Notes: a model not told the origin generated them from the sequence alone. Numbered from the stretch's first letter, positions 1 through 10,630 are shown. The stretch: DNA of 64,000 nt from Sabellastarte sp. h YS-2021 (GCA_964017235.1 OZ024935.1:8060001-8124000); one strand, 5' to 3'. Numbers and translations are program-made.

Positions 1-165
1 CACAAGTTAGCATCTCATTACCACCACTTACTAAGTTGGGAGAATGACTTATTATCTTGTATTAACAATGTGCTAACTCAATCTCATTACTCCACTTACT
101 TAGTATGGGAAACAACACAAGTATCTTGTGGTAACGACTTGCTAACTTGTGTTAACAAAATAAAA
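1..165. repeat. degenerate 21-bp minisatellite, partial
   Basis: This stretch contains loosely spaced copies of the 21-bp motif (variants of gacttgctaacttgtggga and of its opposite-strand form) and runs off the left edge of the window. The copies are more diverged than those at 416-1,470. No coding potential is visible. Confidence 0.6.
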
Positions 166-415
166 TAATGAAACCCAAACAGATCTATATCCCTTCCTAG
201 ACTCCTTAAATATTAAGTCATTGGACAACCAAATGCTATTTAAAAGTTCATATGAAATGCACAATAATTAGAAATTTTAACAAAACAAACACCAATTTGC
301 TTAATGTTACATAAAGAATGATTTTCAGCAGAAAAATAAACTGGATATATTTAGTGGAATTTGCCCCTAAATATTTTATTTTCAAGGTATCGTTCATAAA
401 GTTTCCAGTTAAATT
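166..415. repeat. spacer module shared with 3,480-3,640
   Basis: There is no gene here. The block around 325-410 (aaactgg...tggaatttgccc...tttcaaggt...aaagtttccag) recurs at about 3,530-3,612 with moderate divergence. In this copy it leads into the 21-bp minisatellite; in the other copy it leads into the ~200-bp satellite. It therefore behaves as a reusable junction module between different tandem arrays. Confidence 0.55.
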
Positions 416-1470
416 GGGAATGACTTGCTAACTTGTGAGAATGACTCGTTAAATTGTGGGAATGACTTGCTATCTTGTGGGAACAACTTGCTAACATGTA
501 AAAACGACTTGCTATCTTGTAAGAATGACTTGCTAATGTGTGGGAATGACTTGCTTTCTTGTGGGAGTGACTTGCAAACTTGTGGGAATGACTTGCTATC
601 TTGTGGGAATGAATTGCTAACTTGTGGGACTGACTCGCTATCTTGTCGGAATGACTCGCTAAATTGTGGAAATGACTTTCTATCATGTTGGAACAAATTT
701 AACTTGTGAGAACGACTTGCAAACTTGTGGGAATGACTTCCTAACTTGTGGGAATTACTTGCTATCTTGTGGGAACAACTTGCTAGCTTCTGGGAATGCC
801 TTGCTGTCTCATGGGAACAACTTGCTAACTTGTAGGTACGACTTGCTGTCTTGTGAGAACAACTTCCTAACTTGTGGGATCAACTTGCTATCTTGCTAGA
901 ATGACTTGTTGGAATTACTTATCTTGTGGGAACAATTTGCTATCTTGTGGGAACAACTTTATAACTTGTGGGAATGACTTGCTATCTTGTGGGAACAACT
1001 TGCTAACTTGTAGGAGCGAATTGCTATCATGTGGGAACAACTTGCTAACTTGTGAGAATGACTTTCTATCTTATTGGAATAAAGTTAACTTGTGAGAACG
1101 ACTTGCAAACTTGTGTGAATTACTTGCTATGTTGTGGGAGCAACTTGCTAAGTTCTGGGAATGCCTTGCTATCTCATGGGAACAACTTGCTAACTTGTAG
1201 GAACGACTTGCTGTCTTGTGACAACTTCCTAACTTGTGGGATCAACTTGCTATCTTGCTAGAATGACTTGTTGGAATTACTTGTTATCTTGTGGGAACAA
1301 TTTGCTATCTTGTGGGAATGACTTGCTAACTTGTGGGAATGACTTACTATCTTGTGGGAACGACTTGCTAATTTGTGGGAATGACTTACTATCTTGTGGT
1401 AACAATTTTCTAACTTGAGAGAATGACTTAGTATCTTATGGTAATGACTTACTAATTGGGAACAAGATAA
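416..1470 (+). repeat. 21-bp minisatellite array
   Basis: About 50 head-to-tail copies of a 21-bp unit close to gggaatgacttgctaacttgt. Alternate units tend to differ (gctaac versus gctatc), giving a partial 42-bp periodicity. A longer block (about 700-930) is repeated at about 1,088-1,290, offset by 362-386 bp, which points to local block duplication. Because 21 is a multiple of 3, several frames stay open on both strands. The resulting low-complexity Asn/Leu/Cys or Ser/His ORFs are not considered genes. Confidence 0.9.
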
Positions 1471-1555
1471 AAAATGATAGGAAAACAGTTCTATGTCCCT
1501 TCCTGGGCAATGTACAATGTACAGGCAATTCCTTTGTATATAATACCTAACTTAC
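1471..1555. other. short spacer between minisatellites
   Basis: This is AT-rich single-copy-looking sequence containing tatgtcccttcctgggc, a phrase that also occurs in the spacer modules near 190 and 3,400. No gene is visible. Confidence 0.4.
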
Positions 1556-2400
1556 CTTGAGGGAGCAACATAATACCTTATGGTAAGAACTTTTTAACTG
1601 TTTTTAACTGTAAGACTTAATAAGTGGTGGGAATGAGTTAATAAATGGTGGAAACAAGTTAGCATGTGGTGGGAGTGACTTGGCAAGTGGTGGAAAGAGT
1701 TAGCAAGTAGTGGGAAAGACTTAGTAAGTGCTGTGAGCAACTCAGTAAGTGGTGATAACAACTTAGTAAGTGTTGGGAATGACTTAGTAAGTGGTGGGAA
1801 TGAGTTAGTAAGTGGTGGGAACAGATAGCAAGTGGTGGGAATGACTTAAAAGTGGCGAGATTAGGAACGAGCTACTAAGTGGTTGGAACGACTTAGTAAG
1901 TGGTGAGAATGAGATAGCAAGTTGTGGCAACTAGTTAATAGTAGTGCGAGTGACTTAAGAAGTGGTGTGAACAAATAATTAAGTGGTGGGAACGACTTAC
2001 GAAGAGGTGGGAATGAGTTAGTAAGTTGTGGGAATGAGATTGTAAGTGGTGGGAATGAGTTACTAAGTGGCGGGAATCAGATAGCAAGCTGTGGGAACTA
2101 GTTAATAGTGGTGCGAATGACTTAAGAAGTAGTGGGAACAAGTAAGTAAGTGGTGGGAATGACTTACTAAGTGGTGGGAATGAGTTTGTAAGTGGTGTGC
2201 ATGAGTTACTAAGTTGTGGAAATGGCTTAGTAAGTGGTGGAAACAAGTTAGCAAGTGGTGGGTACGAGTTAATAAGTATAGTGGCAATGACTTGAGAAGT
2301 GGTGGGAACAAATAAGTAACTGGTAGCAATGAGTTAGTAAGGGGTGGGTATGAACAAAAACACAAGGATTTACTATCTTGTGATAACCACATGGTATCTT
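1556..2400 (+). repeat. minisatellite-cored element, copy 1
   Basis: The left end reads like cttgagggagcaacataa followed by taagaactttttaa. The core is about 33 copies of a 21-bp unit near gacttagtaagtggtgggaat. The right end is gggtatgaacaaaaacacaa followed by ggatttact. Similar left ends recur at 13,852 and 14,490; similar right ends recur at 12,815, 13,620 (inverted), 14,260 and 14,830. This is therefore best described as a dispersed element with an expandable minisatellite core. No ORF in it is credible. Confidence 0.7.
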
Positions 2401-2540
2401 GTTCCCACAAGTTAGTGTCTTGTTCCCACAAATAAGTATCTCATTCCCATGACTTAGTTTCTCATTACCATAACTTAGCATATCATTAATACGACTCACT
2501 AAGTTGTGGAAATGACTTAATATCTTGTGGTAACAGCTTG
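2400..2540 (-). repeat. 21-bp minisatellite units, inverted
   Basis: The sequence contains cttgttcccacaagttagtg and similar units, which are the reverse complement of the 21-bp family. Orientation therefore flips directly after the right end of the preceding element. The units decay towards 2,540. Confidence 0.6.
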
Positions 2541-2820
2541 CTAACCCTGGGTAACAAGATTAAAAATAGCATCAGAGATGCCCCTACCCCACATCCTGGG
2601 GAAATAGTTTTCAACACCATGAGATATAGAAGTAGTGAAACAGTACAAAGATCGGGATACTTTCAGAGCAGTGCCAGTTATATATCCAATTGATGTTTAA
2701 ATAGAGAAAATAGCATATAAGAGAAAGAATATGTATATAAAGATAAAATATTAAAACAAGACAATTAAATACCAAGATGACAGCATTAATCATTAAACTA
2801 AAAATTATGATGCACACCTG
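2541..2820. other. no gene seen
   Basis: AT-rich sequence with no convincing ORF, RNA gene or recognisable repeat boundary apart from diffuse similarity to the spacer modules (gcccctaccccacatcctgg). Confidence 0.4.
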
Positions 2821-2824
2821 CAAC

Positions 2825-3310
2825 CTCTAAGCAATGTCCTACCAACTATCAACTTCCTACACTTTACAGTTAGATATTGCCTGGACAAAATTTAAATGAC
2901 AAGGTTACTACGGCAAGGTCAAAGGCCAAATCAAGGTCACACCATGATATTGCACACCTACAGCCCCTAACCAATGCCCCTACCAAGTATCAACTTCCTA
3001 TACCTTACAGTTTCCGAGATATAGCCTGGACAAGATTTTATAGGTCAAGGTTACTATGGCAAGGTCGAAGGTCAAATCAAGGTCGCACCATTATGTTCCA
3101 CATCTACACCCCTAACCAATGTCCCTACCAAGTATTAACTTCCTACACCTTATGGTTTCTGAGATGTAGCCGGGACAAGATTTTACAGCTCAAGGTCACT
3201 ACAGCAAGGTTAAAGGTCAACTCAATGTCACACCATGACGTTTCACACCTACACTCCCTAACCAATGTCCCTACCAAGTATCAACTTCCTACACCTTACG
3301 GTTTCTGAAA
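2825..3310 (-). repeat. ~145-bp satellite (minus orientation)
   Basis: The phrase ctaaccaatg or ctaagcaatg recurs at 2,827, 2,967, 3,112 and 3,258, a period of 140-146 bp. Each unit holds two to four TGACCT/AGGTCA half-sites (for example caaggtcaaaggtcaa-type strings). The same family occurs on the plus strand at 25,830-26,285, including the non-repeated head next to the array. The open frame that spans it is a by-product of the period. Confidence 0.85.
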
Positions 3311-3690
3311 TAAAACTCCGACAAACTATTTCCCGCCTCCGGCCCACCCATCCGGACACCATGGGTGAAAACAATATCCCGATAGCCCTTAATGCTATGT
3401 CTCTTCCTGGGCTCTGTAAGCATTATGTCATTAAGAAATCAAAGGCTATTTTCAAATTCCTATCAAATGCTCAATAGTATGAAGGTTTTAATAAGACAAG
3501 CAACACTTTGCTTTATGTATACTTGTCTGCAGAAAACTAAACTGGAACTTTTTCGTGGAATTTGCCCTCAATGTCTTACTTTCAAGGTGTCTTATGCAAA
3601 GTTTCCAGGTATATTATCTATAGATGGACATTCTACACACAATAATATACAAATTTTTGTGGTTGTCTCATAAAATGAAGTAACGAGTAA
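3311..3690. repeat. head of 145-bp element and junction module
   Basis: The reverse complement of 3,310-3,370 (ccggatgggtgggccggagg, then gggaaatagtttgtc) matches the sequence just before the plus-strand array at about 25,810-25,850. The 145-bp array thus sits inside a dispersed element with a fixed head. The region from about 3,480 to 3,640 repeats the module at 166-415. No gene is seen. Confidence 0.6.
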
Positions 3691-3699
3691 ACATCTCTC

Positions 3700-5205
3700 A
3701 AATATTAAGAATTTAGTAGTCTTTTTAACAGAGCTTATAATTTAGTCATTTTCAATTGGCGATTTTTTATATAGATTTAGTCCCTCAATATCTTACTTTT
3801 AAGATACAATAAGTTAGGTTTCCAGTTCAATTATCTATAGACGAGCATTTTACACATAACAATAGACAATTTGGTGCTTGTCTTATTAAAATCAAGCCGA
3901 TATTAAGCATTTTACAGTGACTTCAATAAAATCCTTATTTTTTCCCACAAGTTGTTTGATTTTTTCTGTGGATATTGGTGTTTAATATCTTACTTTTAAG
4001 ATATGTTATATTAGATTTCCAGATTAATTATGGATAGACAAGCATTTTGCACATGATAATGAACAATTTGGTGGTTGTCTGTCTAAAATCAAGCAAATAT
4101 TAAACATTTTACAGGGATTTTAACAAACTCTTTGATTTCCCAGTGTTTTCCTATGGGGCGATTTTTTCTGTGAATGTTGGTGTTCAAGATCTGACGTTTA
4201 AGATATGTTATGTTAGGTTTACAGATACACTATCTATAGTCGAACATTGCACACATAACAGTGAACAATTTGGCGGTAGTCTTATTAAAATCAAGCAAAT
4301 ATTAAACATTGTACAGGGATTTTAACAAAGCCTTTGATTTCCCAGTGTTTCCAATGGGGGTGATTTTTTCTGTGGATGTAGGGTGTTCAATATTTACTTT
4401 TAAGATATCTTATGTTAGGTTTACAGACTAATTATGCACAGACAATCCTTCTACGCATAATCATGAACAATTTCGTTTTTGTCTTGTTAAAATCAAGCAA
4501 ACATTAATAATTTTACAGGGATTTTAATAAGGCTTTTGATTTCCCATTGTTTTCCAAATGGCCGATTTTTTCTGTGGGGTTTTCTGTCGAATATCTTACT
4601 TGTAAGACATGTTAGATTTCCAGATTAATTATTATATTTTAACTATAGGCAAACATTATACACATAATAAGAACAATTTGGTGATTGTCATCAAAAGCAA
4701 GCAAATATTAAACATTTTACAGGGACTTTAAAAAGTCTTCGATTTCCCAGTGTTTTTCAATGAGATGATTTTTCCCCCGGATGTTGGTGTTCTTACTTTT
4801 AAGATATGTTATGTAAGGTTTACAGATTAATTATGGATAGACGGACCTTCTACACATAGCAATGAATAATTTGGTTGTTGTCTTATTGAAATCAAGCATA
4901 TATTAAGCATTTTCAGGGATTTTAACAAAGCCTTTCATTCGACAGTTTAACTTAATTGAACGATGTGGATAGATGCCTGTTTTAATAAAATCTATCAGAT
5001 ATTAAGCATTTTACAGCGCTTATAACATAACCTTGCATTCCCTAGTGTTTTCAAATGGGGTGTCTTTTCGTAGATTTAGGCCCACAATATCTTACTTTTA
5101 AGATATCTTATGTTGGGTTTGAATGTTAATTATCTATAGACAAGCATTCTACACGTAATAATGGACAATTTGGTGGTTGCATTATTAAAACTATAAGATA
5201 CATTA
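3700..5205 (+). repeat. ~200-bp satellite, block 1
   Basis: The motif gattttttctgtggat or its variants recurs at about 3,758, 3,958, 4,160, 4,361, 4,562 and 4,766, a period near 200 bp. Each unit carries tcttacttttaagatatctt, aataatgaacaatttggtgg and aaatcaagcaaatattaa in fixed order. Copies are diverged at roughly one base in ten by eye. There is no coding potential. Confidence 0.85.
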
Positions 5206-6055
5206 TGTTAATGTTCTAGTTTAACTGTTGATATTATTAACATTGCCTAATTACTGATCATTTATTGAGCATTTTATAAATGATTTTCAATTGGCTGACA
5301 CTTAAGCCAGAATACCCAGTTTGTATATTACATTTCTGTCAACATTTGTACACCTTTTTATTCAAAACCAGTTTCAGTAAATATATGGAATAGCTAAATA
5401 AAACAGAGCAGGTACATTGAGATGTGCAGAATACATACAGGGAGATAAGAACTAATTACAACACAGCATGTGTTAAACAAGCATAACTGTGTTCTCATTA
5501 TGGAAATCTGAATGGTGTTTGTTTATGGCATGTGCCAGCCAGGAGTGGGGTAATTAGACTCGCATAAGGCTTAGGAGAAGTAAGATATATAAAGTGAATA
5601 TAATTTAAACTCATGTAAAATGATTCTTCCATCTAACATATTACCAACTTACGTAAAATTACATTAAGACATAATTAGTAAAGTTGTTAGTGTCAGATAT
5701 TGACAATTAAAACTTAGTCTTGTGTAATACAATATCATAAACTGATAGCCCTGAAGAAGGCTACTGTACAATCTGAAGGGTGTTTGTTAGACATTTAGAG
5801 TGTATCTACAATAGAAAAGAAGATAGAGAAAACAAGTTTGTAAAATAAACATAATATCTGACAAGCTGACATCTTGGTATTTCTTATATTTTGTACAAAT
5901 TGTATCTGACACAAAGCATAGATATTGGTTTAGATCTATGGTGTCCACTTATTTAAAATGTCTGCTAAATGCTCAAGAATTAACCAATTTTAATGGGACA
6001 AACACTCTCATTGGAAAGGTGGTTTCTAAACTACAGAAAAGTGATAGAATTCCAT
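5206..6055 (+). repeat. unique core module, copy 1
   Basis: This ~750-bp non-tandem block is flanked on both sides by the ~200-bp satellite. A second copy lies at 15,710-16,500 with the same order of landmarks: gagcattttataaat, cagtttcagtaaat, gggagataagaac (or gttagagataagaacc), gtgttctcatt, gtgccag...gagtggggtaattaga, and ccctgaagaaggct (ccctgaaaaaggct in copy 2). No ORF is convincing. It could be a non-autonomous transposon with satellite arms or part of a higher-order satellite repeat. Confidence 0.65.
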
Positions 6056-6575
6056 TGCAGAAATGAGCATTCAACACACAATAATGAAGAATTTGGTGGT
6101 TGTACTGTTAAAATCTGTTAGATATTAAGCATTTTACAGGTATTTTAACATATCCCTTGATTTCCCAGTGTTACTTAATTGGGCGATTTTTTCCGTGGAT
6201 GTTGGTATTTAATATCTTACGTTTAAGATATCTGATGTTAGGTTTCCAGTTTAATTATCTACAAACGAGTATTCTACATAAAATAATGATCAATTTGGTG
6301 GTTGTCTTGTTAAAATCAAGCAAACATTAAGCATTTTACAGGGATTTTAACAAAACCCTTGATTTCACAGTGTTACTTAATTGAGCGATTTTTTAATATA
6401 GATTTAGTCCCTCAATATCTTACTTTTATTATATCGTATGTTAGGTTTCCAGTTTAACTATCTACAAACGAGTATTCTACATATAATAATGGTCAATTTG
6501 GTGGCTGTATTATTAAAATCAAGCAAATATTAAGCATTTTACAGGATTTTAACAAAGCCTTTGATTTCTCACTGT
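6056..6575 (+). repeat. ~200-bp satellite, block 2 (left of Ngaro-type insertion)
   Basis: About 2.5 units of the ~200-bp satellite. It is interrupted at ...tgatttctcactgt, where the retrotransposon begins. The broken unit resumes at 11,560 with tacttaattgaccgattttt. Intact units elsewhere read cccagtgttacttaattg or cccactgtcactt, so the break point is precisely defined. Confidence 0.85.
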
Positions 6576-6766
6576 GGGAAGCAGGGCTGTTAGGGCCCTG
6601 GTACGGCAGTTGTCATCTCCACATAAATATCACTACAACCTTAACTTAGTCTTGTTTTATTTCTCTGACCCAATTTCTAGGAACGAATCAGATTCTTTCC
6701 CTAGTAATTTGAATTTTCTCCATCTTCACTTTGAATTTGCTAGTCAAGGGTAACACTGCTTTTTAA
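6576..6766 (+). repeat. split direct repeat A1
   Basis: This 191-bp repeat begins gggaagcagggctgttaggg and ends actgctttttaa. It is almost identical to A2 at 10,440-10,630; one visible difference is ttttctcc versus tttcctcc. It probably carries the promoter of the element, since the gag-like ORF follows within 60 bp. Confidence 0.92.
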
Positions 6767-6820
6767 GTAAAGAAGATTTTACTGAATATTTTAGTTTTAT
6801 ACAAGTTCATATTATACAAC

Positions 6821-7987
6821 ATGGTGAAACGGAATAAGAAGAATACTAAGGACACTCCCAGAAAGAAGACAAAGGCATCTACGTCTATGGACGACAGCAC
6901 AAGGGATCTTAGTGCAGATTTCGACATTGCTGGTTCACTGCCTCAAACTCCACAGGACTTTCAACCTGTAAGTACTAGTCCTCCGTCAACTTCTGAGGGA
7001 ATTCCTTCACAGTCATCACACAATCCGTCTGATTCCGCCACCATATTAGCTTATCTTAGAAAGATTGACGCATCCAACGAGGCTTTAACGAAACGTGTCC
7101 AAGATTTAGAGGCGAACATGTTAGGAAGTCAACACCCAACCATACTGGGCAGCTCAGCCATACCAGTGAGCTCGCAACCTCTTTTGGGAGCCCAGGCGTC
7201 ATCTATTGCGTCAACGGCGCGTCAACTTCAAGGGACTCAGTCAGTTACGGTTCCTGCCCATGAGATAGGACGTCAGGGAGTGCAGGAGGCAGCTCAACAT
7301 TTCTCGCGCGATGGGGTGATGCCAGATATTAGTGTACTGCGTCAGAATCCTCACATTTCTCAGTCAGTGTCACAGATCCTCGCGGCATACGACGTTCAGG
7401 CACGGCAGGATTCCTTCCAAGGTAAGATTGCTACCAAGAAGTCGGGCAGGTTTAACACCACAGACACAGTAACGTCTATTCCTGAGCTTAGGTGGCCAAA
7501 TGAGGGGTATCTTGGGGTTAGTGCCAAGAAAAGGATCCCATATGATGATCTGTCAGTAACTGAATGGGCCGTAGGACAACTGTCGAATGTCTTCCACATA
7601 CAGGACACTAATCTAGCCAGGCAGGCCCTACTTCAAGTGATCCTAGCTCTTAAGGACGCCACCTCCCTACCTTGGGAAGCTGTCAGATCAGCCTGGGGAA
7701 ATTCCATGCATGAGATCGAACAAGGAACACTTTCATGGGAGGACAACGTCCAGTGGTCACTCAATAGGCTTTCTGCATCCCAGATCGCATTAGCTAATGC
7801 TCGTACCGTCAACCAACCGTCACTACAGAGGAAGGACAAGATTTGTAAGTTTTACAACCAAGGCTCCTGCTCTCATGAGTCAAGTCATGGTAACTTTAGG
7901 CACCACTGCTCATTCTGTGCAAGGTCAGGCAGAATATTGACTCACCCAGAGGTGAAATGTAACATAAAACTTAAACAAGAAGGATAG
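6821..7987 (+). CDS. Gag-like ORF1 of Ngaro-type element
   Basis: This 388-residue ORF starts with an ATG 55 bp after A1. The N terminus is basic (KRNKKN, PRKKTK), then Ser/Pro/Thr-rich, with a short coiled-coil-like segment at about residues 80-105. The middle (about 190-320) is a folded-looking domain with Trp-Pro-Asn-Glu and several Trp residues. The C terminus carries cysteines at about 342, 350, 363, 366 and 380 and histidines in the pattern CKFYNQGSC...HHCSFC, resembling the zinc-finger tail of Ngaro ORF1 proteins. The likely role is nucleocapsid, binding element RNA. It ends at a TAG and is in the same frame as the next ORF. No damage is visible. Confidence 0.8.
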   Translation: MVKRNKKNTKDTPRKKTKASTSMDDSTRDLSADFDIAGSLPQTPQDFQPVSTSPPSTSEGIPSQSSHNPSDSATILAYLRKIDASNEALTKRVQDLEANMLGSQHPTILGSSAIPVSSQPLLGAQASSIASTARQLQGTQSVTVPAHEIGRQGVQEAAQHFSRDGVMPDISVLRQNPHISQSVSQILAAYDVQARQDSFQGKIATKKSGRFNTTDTVTSIPELRWPNEGYLGVSAKKRIPYDDLSVTEWAVGQLSNVFHIQDTNLARQALLQVILALKDATSLPWEAVRSAWGNSMHEIEQGTLSWEDNVQWSLNRLSASQIALANARTVNQPSLQRKDKICKFYNQGSCSHESSHGNFRHHCSFCARSGRILTHPEVKCNIKLKQEG

Positions 7988-7999
7988 ACAAGTAAATAG
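7985..7999 (+). other. two in-frame amber codons between ORF1 and ORF2
   Basis: ORF1 ends in TAG (7,985-7,987). A second TAG lies four codons later in the same frame (7,997-7,999), and from 8,000 the frame is open to 9,985. Gag and pol are therefore separated only by two UAG codons. Either readthrough makes a fusion protein or ORF2 is translated by re-initiation. ORF2 has no ATG near its beginning: its first codons are GCC AAA CAG. Confidence 0.75.
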
Positions 8000-9985
8000 G
8001 CCAAACAGCTATCTGCACAGCAGCCAAAGGACATTAGTGACAGTAAATTGCATAATACCTTTCATTGTGAAGATTTAGTTACCAGGGACAAAGCTTGTAA
8101 TGATGAACATTTGTTGTATAATTTGTTTCATACTTATTCTACGTTGTGCCAGAGTTCCTGTGAAGGGGGTGGGTATCCCTATGTCCCACTGTCTCTTGGG
8201 TACCATGGGGATGATTTGTCCCACAATTCGGCTATAGGGGAACAGGCTCTTAGTCTTGCACACAGGACCTCTGGCGTCGATATTACATGTTCTGACACTC
8301 AGTGCCAATATTTATTGAATGATAACAATCAATTAACTGATAAATTAACAAATCATGCATTTAACCCGTATGCACAGAGTAATGTACAGAAGTCTCAGTG
8401 TGGGTTCAATAATTATTCATGGCAAGAACACAATGGGGGGCCATATTATTATAATGGTGACTCAGTGCAGGAAGGTAACGTGTGTTTTGATGCTATACTT
8501 GACAGTATTTGTGTATTTGATAGTGATAGTGTAAATGCTGGTACTGTGGTTTACCAAGTAGTGGATCTTGTTAACATATATAACGAAGTTAATGATAGTT
8601 TACAACAGTTCTTATATGTACATCCTACGTCAGGTAATGCATGTGTTGGCTTCTGTCACTTTCAGTGTGTTGACTTGACAGTTACACATATTGTCAAGTG
8701 CTGTCAGGTCCCTAGTGGTCAGTTAAATGTGGTGGGATCGGGATTGGTCCCTATCCACATGGTAGAGATATACAAGGAAGTAGCTGATTCATCAGGCAAC
8801 CCCAGAGTAACTCATGATAATTACTTGCAAGATTGTCTTACCTTTGACCGTCATGGTATACTTTATAATGAATATATATGTAACATTATTGATAACATGA
8901 TTGAAAAAAGTAATCATGCTGACCAAACTGATAGGGCAAATGATTCTGTCAGTTTCTTATTTCATGATGGAGACGCCAGCATCAAGTGCCAGGACACTTG
9001 TCCTGTCCCCAATGGTATTGGGGGCCATTTAACCAATAATGACCTTGATTCTGACCTCTCTGTTTCGCACGATTTTGACATTGCCGATAAAGTTCGAGGT
9101 TTTCTTAACCACAGTTCAGGAGAATTCTCATTCATTGGCCCTGATAGGGACATTGTTACTATTTCCACAATTTCACAATGTTTTCAAATTGCAGAAGTTA
9201 TTAGAGATACTGGACTTCCCAACTATAGGCAGTCCAGAATACCCCTTAGCTCGGGTCTTAACCTACAGGCATGGGAATATAGATTAAGGGATTATCCTGA
9301 CAAATTTTTGATTCAGTATCTTAAGTTTGGATTTCCCCTGTCTCTCACCAACCCTACTAGTCTTCACAATGTAGGTATATCCAACCACCCCTCAGCCCTG
9401 GCTTACCCTGAGGCGGTTGATGAATATATATCTAAGGAAGTGGCCCTTGGAGCCATGCTGGGCCCTTCTGACCACAAGAATGACCATTATCACTGCTCCC
9501 CCCTTCTCACCCGCCCAAAGGACACAGATAAGCGTCGCGTCATACTAAATCTGTCTTACCCCTATGGGGCTTCAGTCAATGACTGCGTCAGTAAGTCACA
9601 TTTTGACGGTAGGCGTTTTACACCGAAATTTCCCATGATTGATGACATAATTCAGGATATACTTCAGACTGATGACCCTGTCATATTTAAGGTTGATGTG
9701 GCTAGGGCGTTTCGCAACTTGCGCGTCGACCCGGTTGACGCCGTCAAATTTGGCATATCATGGGAGGGCCGGTCATACGTCGATCTTAGCGTCGCGTTCG
9801 GCTGGACGCACGGCAGTGCGTCGTTTCAGATGGCCTCTGATGCCATTGTCTTTATCATGAAGGGTATGGGTTGTAAGGTTCACGCCTATATCGATGATTA
9901 CGTCATTGTGGCCCCCAGGGGCCTGGCTTTTGAGCATTTTCCCCTTATTTGCTGTGGCCTATCCCCCACACCATCAAATAATTGA
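8000..9985 (+). CDS. Ngaro-type pol ORF2: N-terminal region and truncated reverse transcriptase
   Basis: The open frame runs from the second amber codon. The first ~400 residues are rich in Asp, Asn, Cys and His and are not recognised. From about 9,210 the DIRS-order RT signature begins: an RIPLSSGLNLQAW segment, then DKRRVILNLSYPYGASVN, FKVDVARAFRNLRVDP (catalytic Asp of motif A), FGWTHGSASFQMASD, and the YIDDYV box near 9,889-9,906 (motif C). Shortly after, at AFEHF (about 9,940), homology stops and a few unrelated residues lead to a stop. The RT thumb and RNase H are missing through internal deletion. Copies without the deletion would encode RT, RNase H and tyrosine recombinase. Confidence 0.85.
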   Translation, partial: AKQLSAQQPKDISDSKLHNTFHCEDLVTRDKACNDEHLLYNLFHTYSTLCQSSCEGGGYPYVPLSLGYHGDDLSHNSAIGEQALSLAHRTSGVDITCSDTQCQYLLNDNNQLTDKLTNHAFNPYAQSNVQKSQCGFNNYSWQEHNGGPYYYNGDSVQEGNVCFDAILDSICVFDSDSVNAGTVVYQVVDLVNIYNEVNDSLQQFLYVHPTSGNACVGFCHFQCVDLTVTHIVKCCQVPSGQLNVVGSGLVPIHMVEIYKEVADSSGNPRVTHDNYLQDCLTFDRHGILYNEYICNIIDNMIEKSNHADQTDRANDSVSFLFHDGDASIKCQDTCPVPNGIGGHLTNNDLDSDLSVSHDFDIADKVRGFLNHSSGEFSFIGPDRDIVTISTISQCFQIAEVIRDTGLPNYRQSRIPLSSGLNLQAWEYRLRDYPDKFLIQYLKFGFPLSLTNPTSLHNVGISNHPSALAYPEAVDEYISKEVALGAMLGPSDHKNDHYHCSPLLTRPKDTDKRRVILNLSYPYGASVNDCVSKSHFDGRRFTPKFPMIDDIIQDILQTDDPVIFKVDVARAFRNLRVDPVDAVKFGISWEGRSYVDLSVAFGWTHGSASFQMASDAIVFIMKGMGCKVHAYIDDYVIVAPRGLAFEHFPLICCGLSPTPSNN

Positions 9986-10232
9986 CACCCACATCAGAGA
10001 TGCCCTCAAGCAGATTCTAACCCACCTTTCCATCCCATTATCTGGTCATGGTTTCCATACCTTTAGGAGATCTGGAGCTACATTCTGTTTTAACAACAAT
10101 GTTTCCCTCCAGAATATTATGGCCCATGGATTGTGGCGAAGTTCAGCCATTTGGACATATTTACAACACTCCACTCAGGCTGCCTCCACTGTTCCCTTGA
10201 CCTTTGCTTCCAAGATTCCTCCTACCTTTTAG
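9945..10232 (+). pseudogene. tyrosine recombinase C-terminal fragment
   Basis: In a different frame from the RT, this fragment encodes HHQIIDTHIRDALKQILTHL, then GFHTFRRSGATF and MAHGLWRSSAIWTYL. The H-x-x-R box and the downstream H/W...Y segment match the catalytic end of DIRS/Ngaro recombinases, with the probable nucleophile Tyr in WTYL. The N-terminal half, including the first catalytic Arg, is absent. The join to RT sequence lies near 9,940-9,955, so a single deletion with a frame change explains both truncated ends. It ends at a TAG eight bases before the B1 repeat. Confidence 0.8.
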
Positions 10233-10239
10233 TTTGGGT

Positions 10240-10439
10240 TTGGTGCGAAATATTTTTAAAAATCTCCATGTTAATGTAACCCCCCTTTTTAAAAATCTCT
10301 TCTTGTTGCTAACATGTAAATAAAATTCCTCAACCTTTATAACTTCATTTCACCTTCTGACCTTTGAACTTTACTTTCACCTTCACTCACCTCGGCATTG
10401 ACCTTCTATGACCTTCAAATCTCACATTAGGATAACTGT
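10240..10439 (+). repeat. split direct repeat B1
   Basis: This 200-bp repeat starts ttggtgcgaaatattttt and ends ggataactgt. It directly abuts A2. It differs from B2 (11,361-11,559) by about two positions: one C in a C-run and ctgacc versus ctgact. Confidence 0.92.
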
Positions 10440-10630
10440 GGGAAGCAGGGCTGTTAGGGCCCTGGTACGGCAGTTGTCATCTCCACATAAATATCACTAC
10501 AACCTTAACTTAGTCTTGTTTTATTTCTCTGACCCAATTTCTAGGAACGAATCAGATTCTTTCCCTAGTAATTTGAATTTCCTCCATCTTCACTTTGAAT
10601 TTGCTAGTCAAGGGTAACACTGCTTTTTAA
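10440..10630 (+). repeat. split direct repeat A2
   Basis: This 191-bp copy of A1 lies immediately after B1. The B1/A2 joint (ggataactgt then gggaagcagg) is what would form by circularising an A1...B2 molecule. Confidence 0.92.

Noticed and set aside
351-2499. Ser/His- or Asn/Leu/Cys-rich ORFs in the 21-bp arrays
   Set aside because: A 21-bp period keeps frames open on both strands. The peptides simply mirror the DNA repeat.
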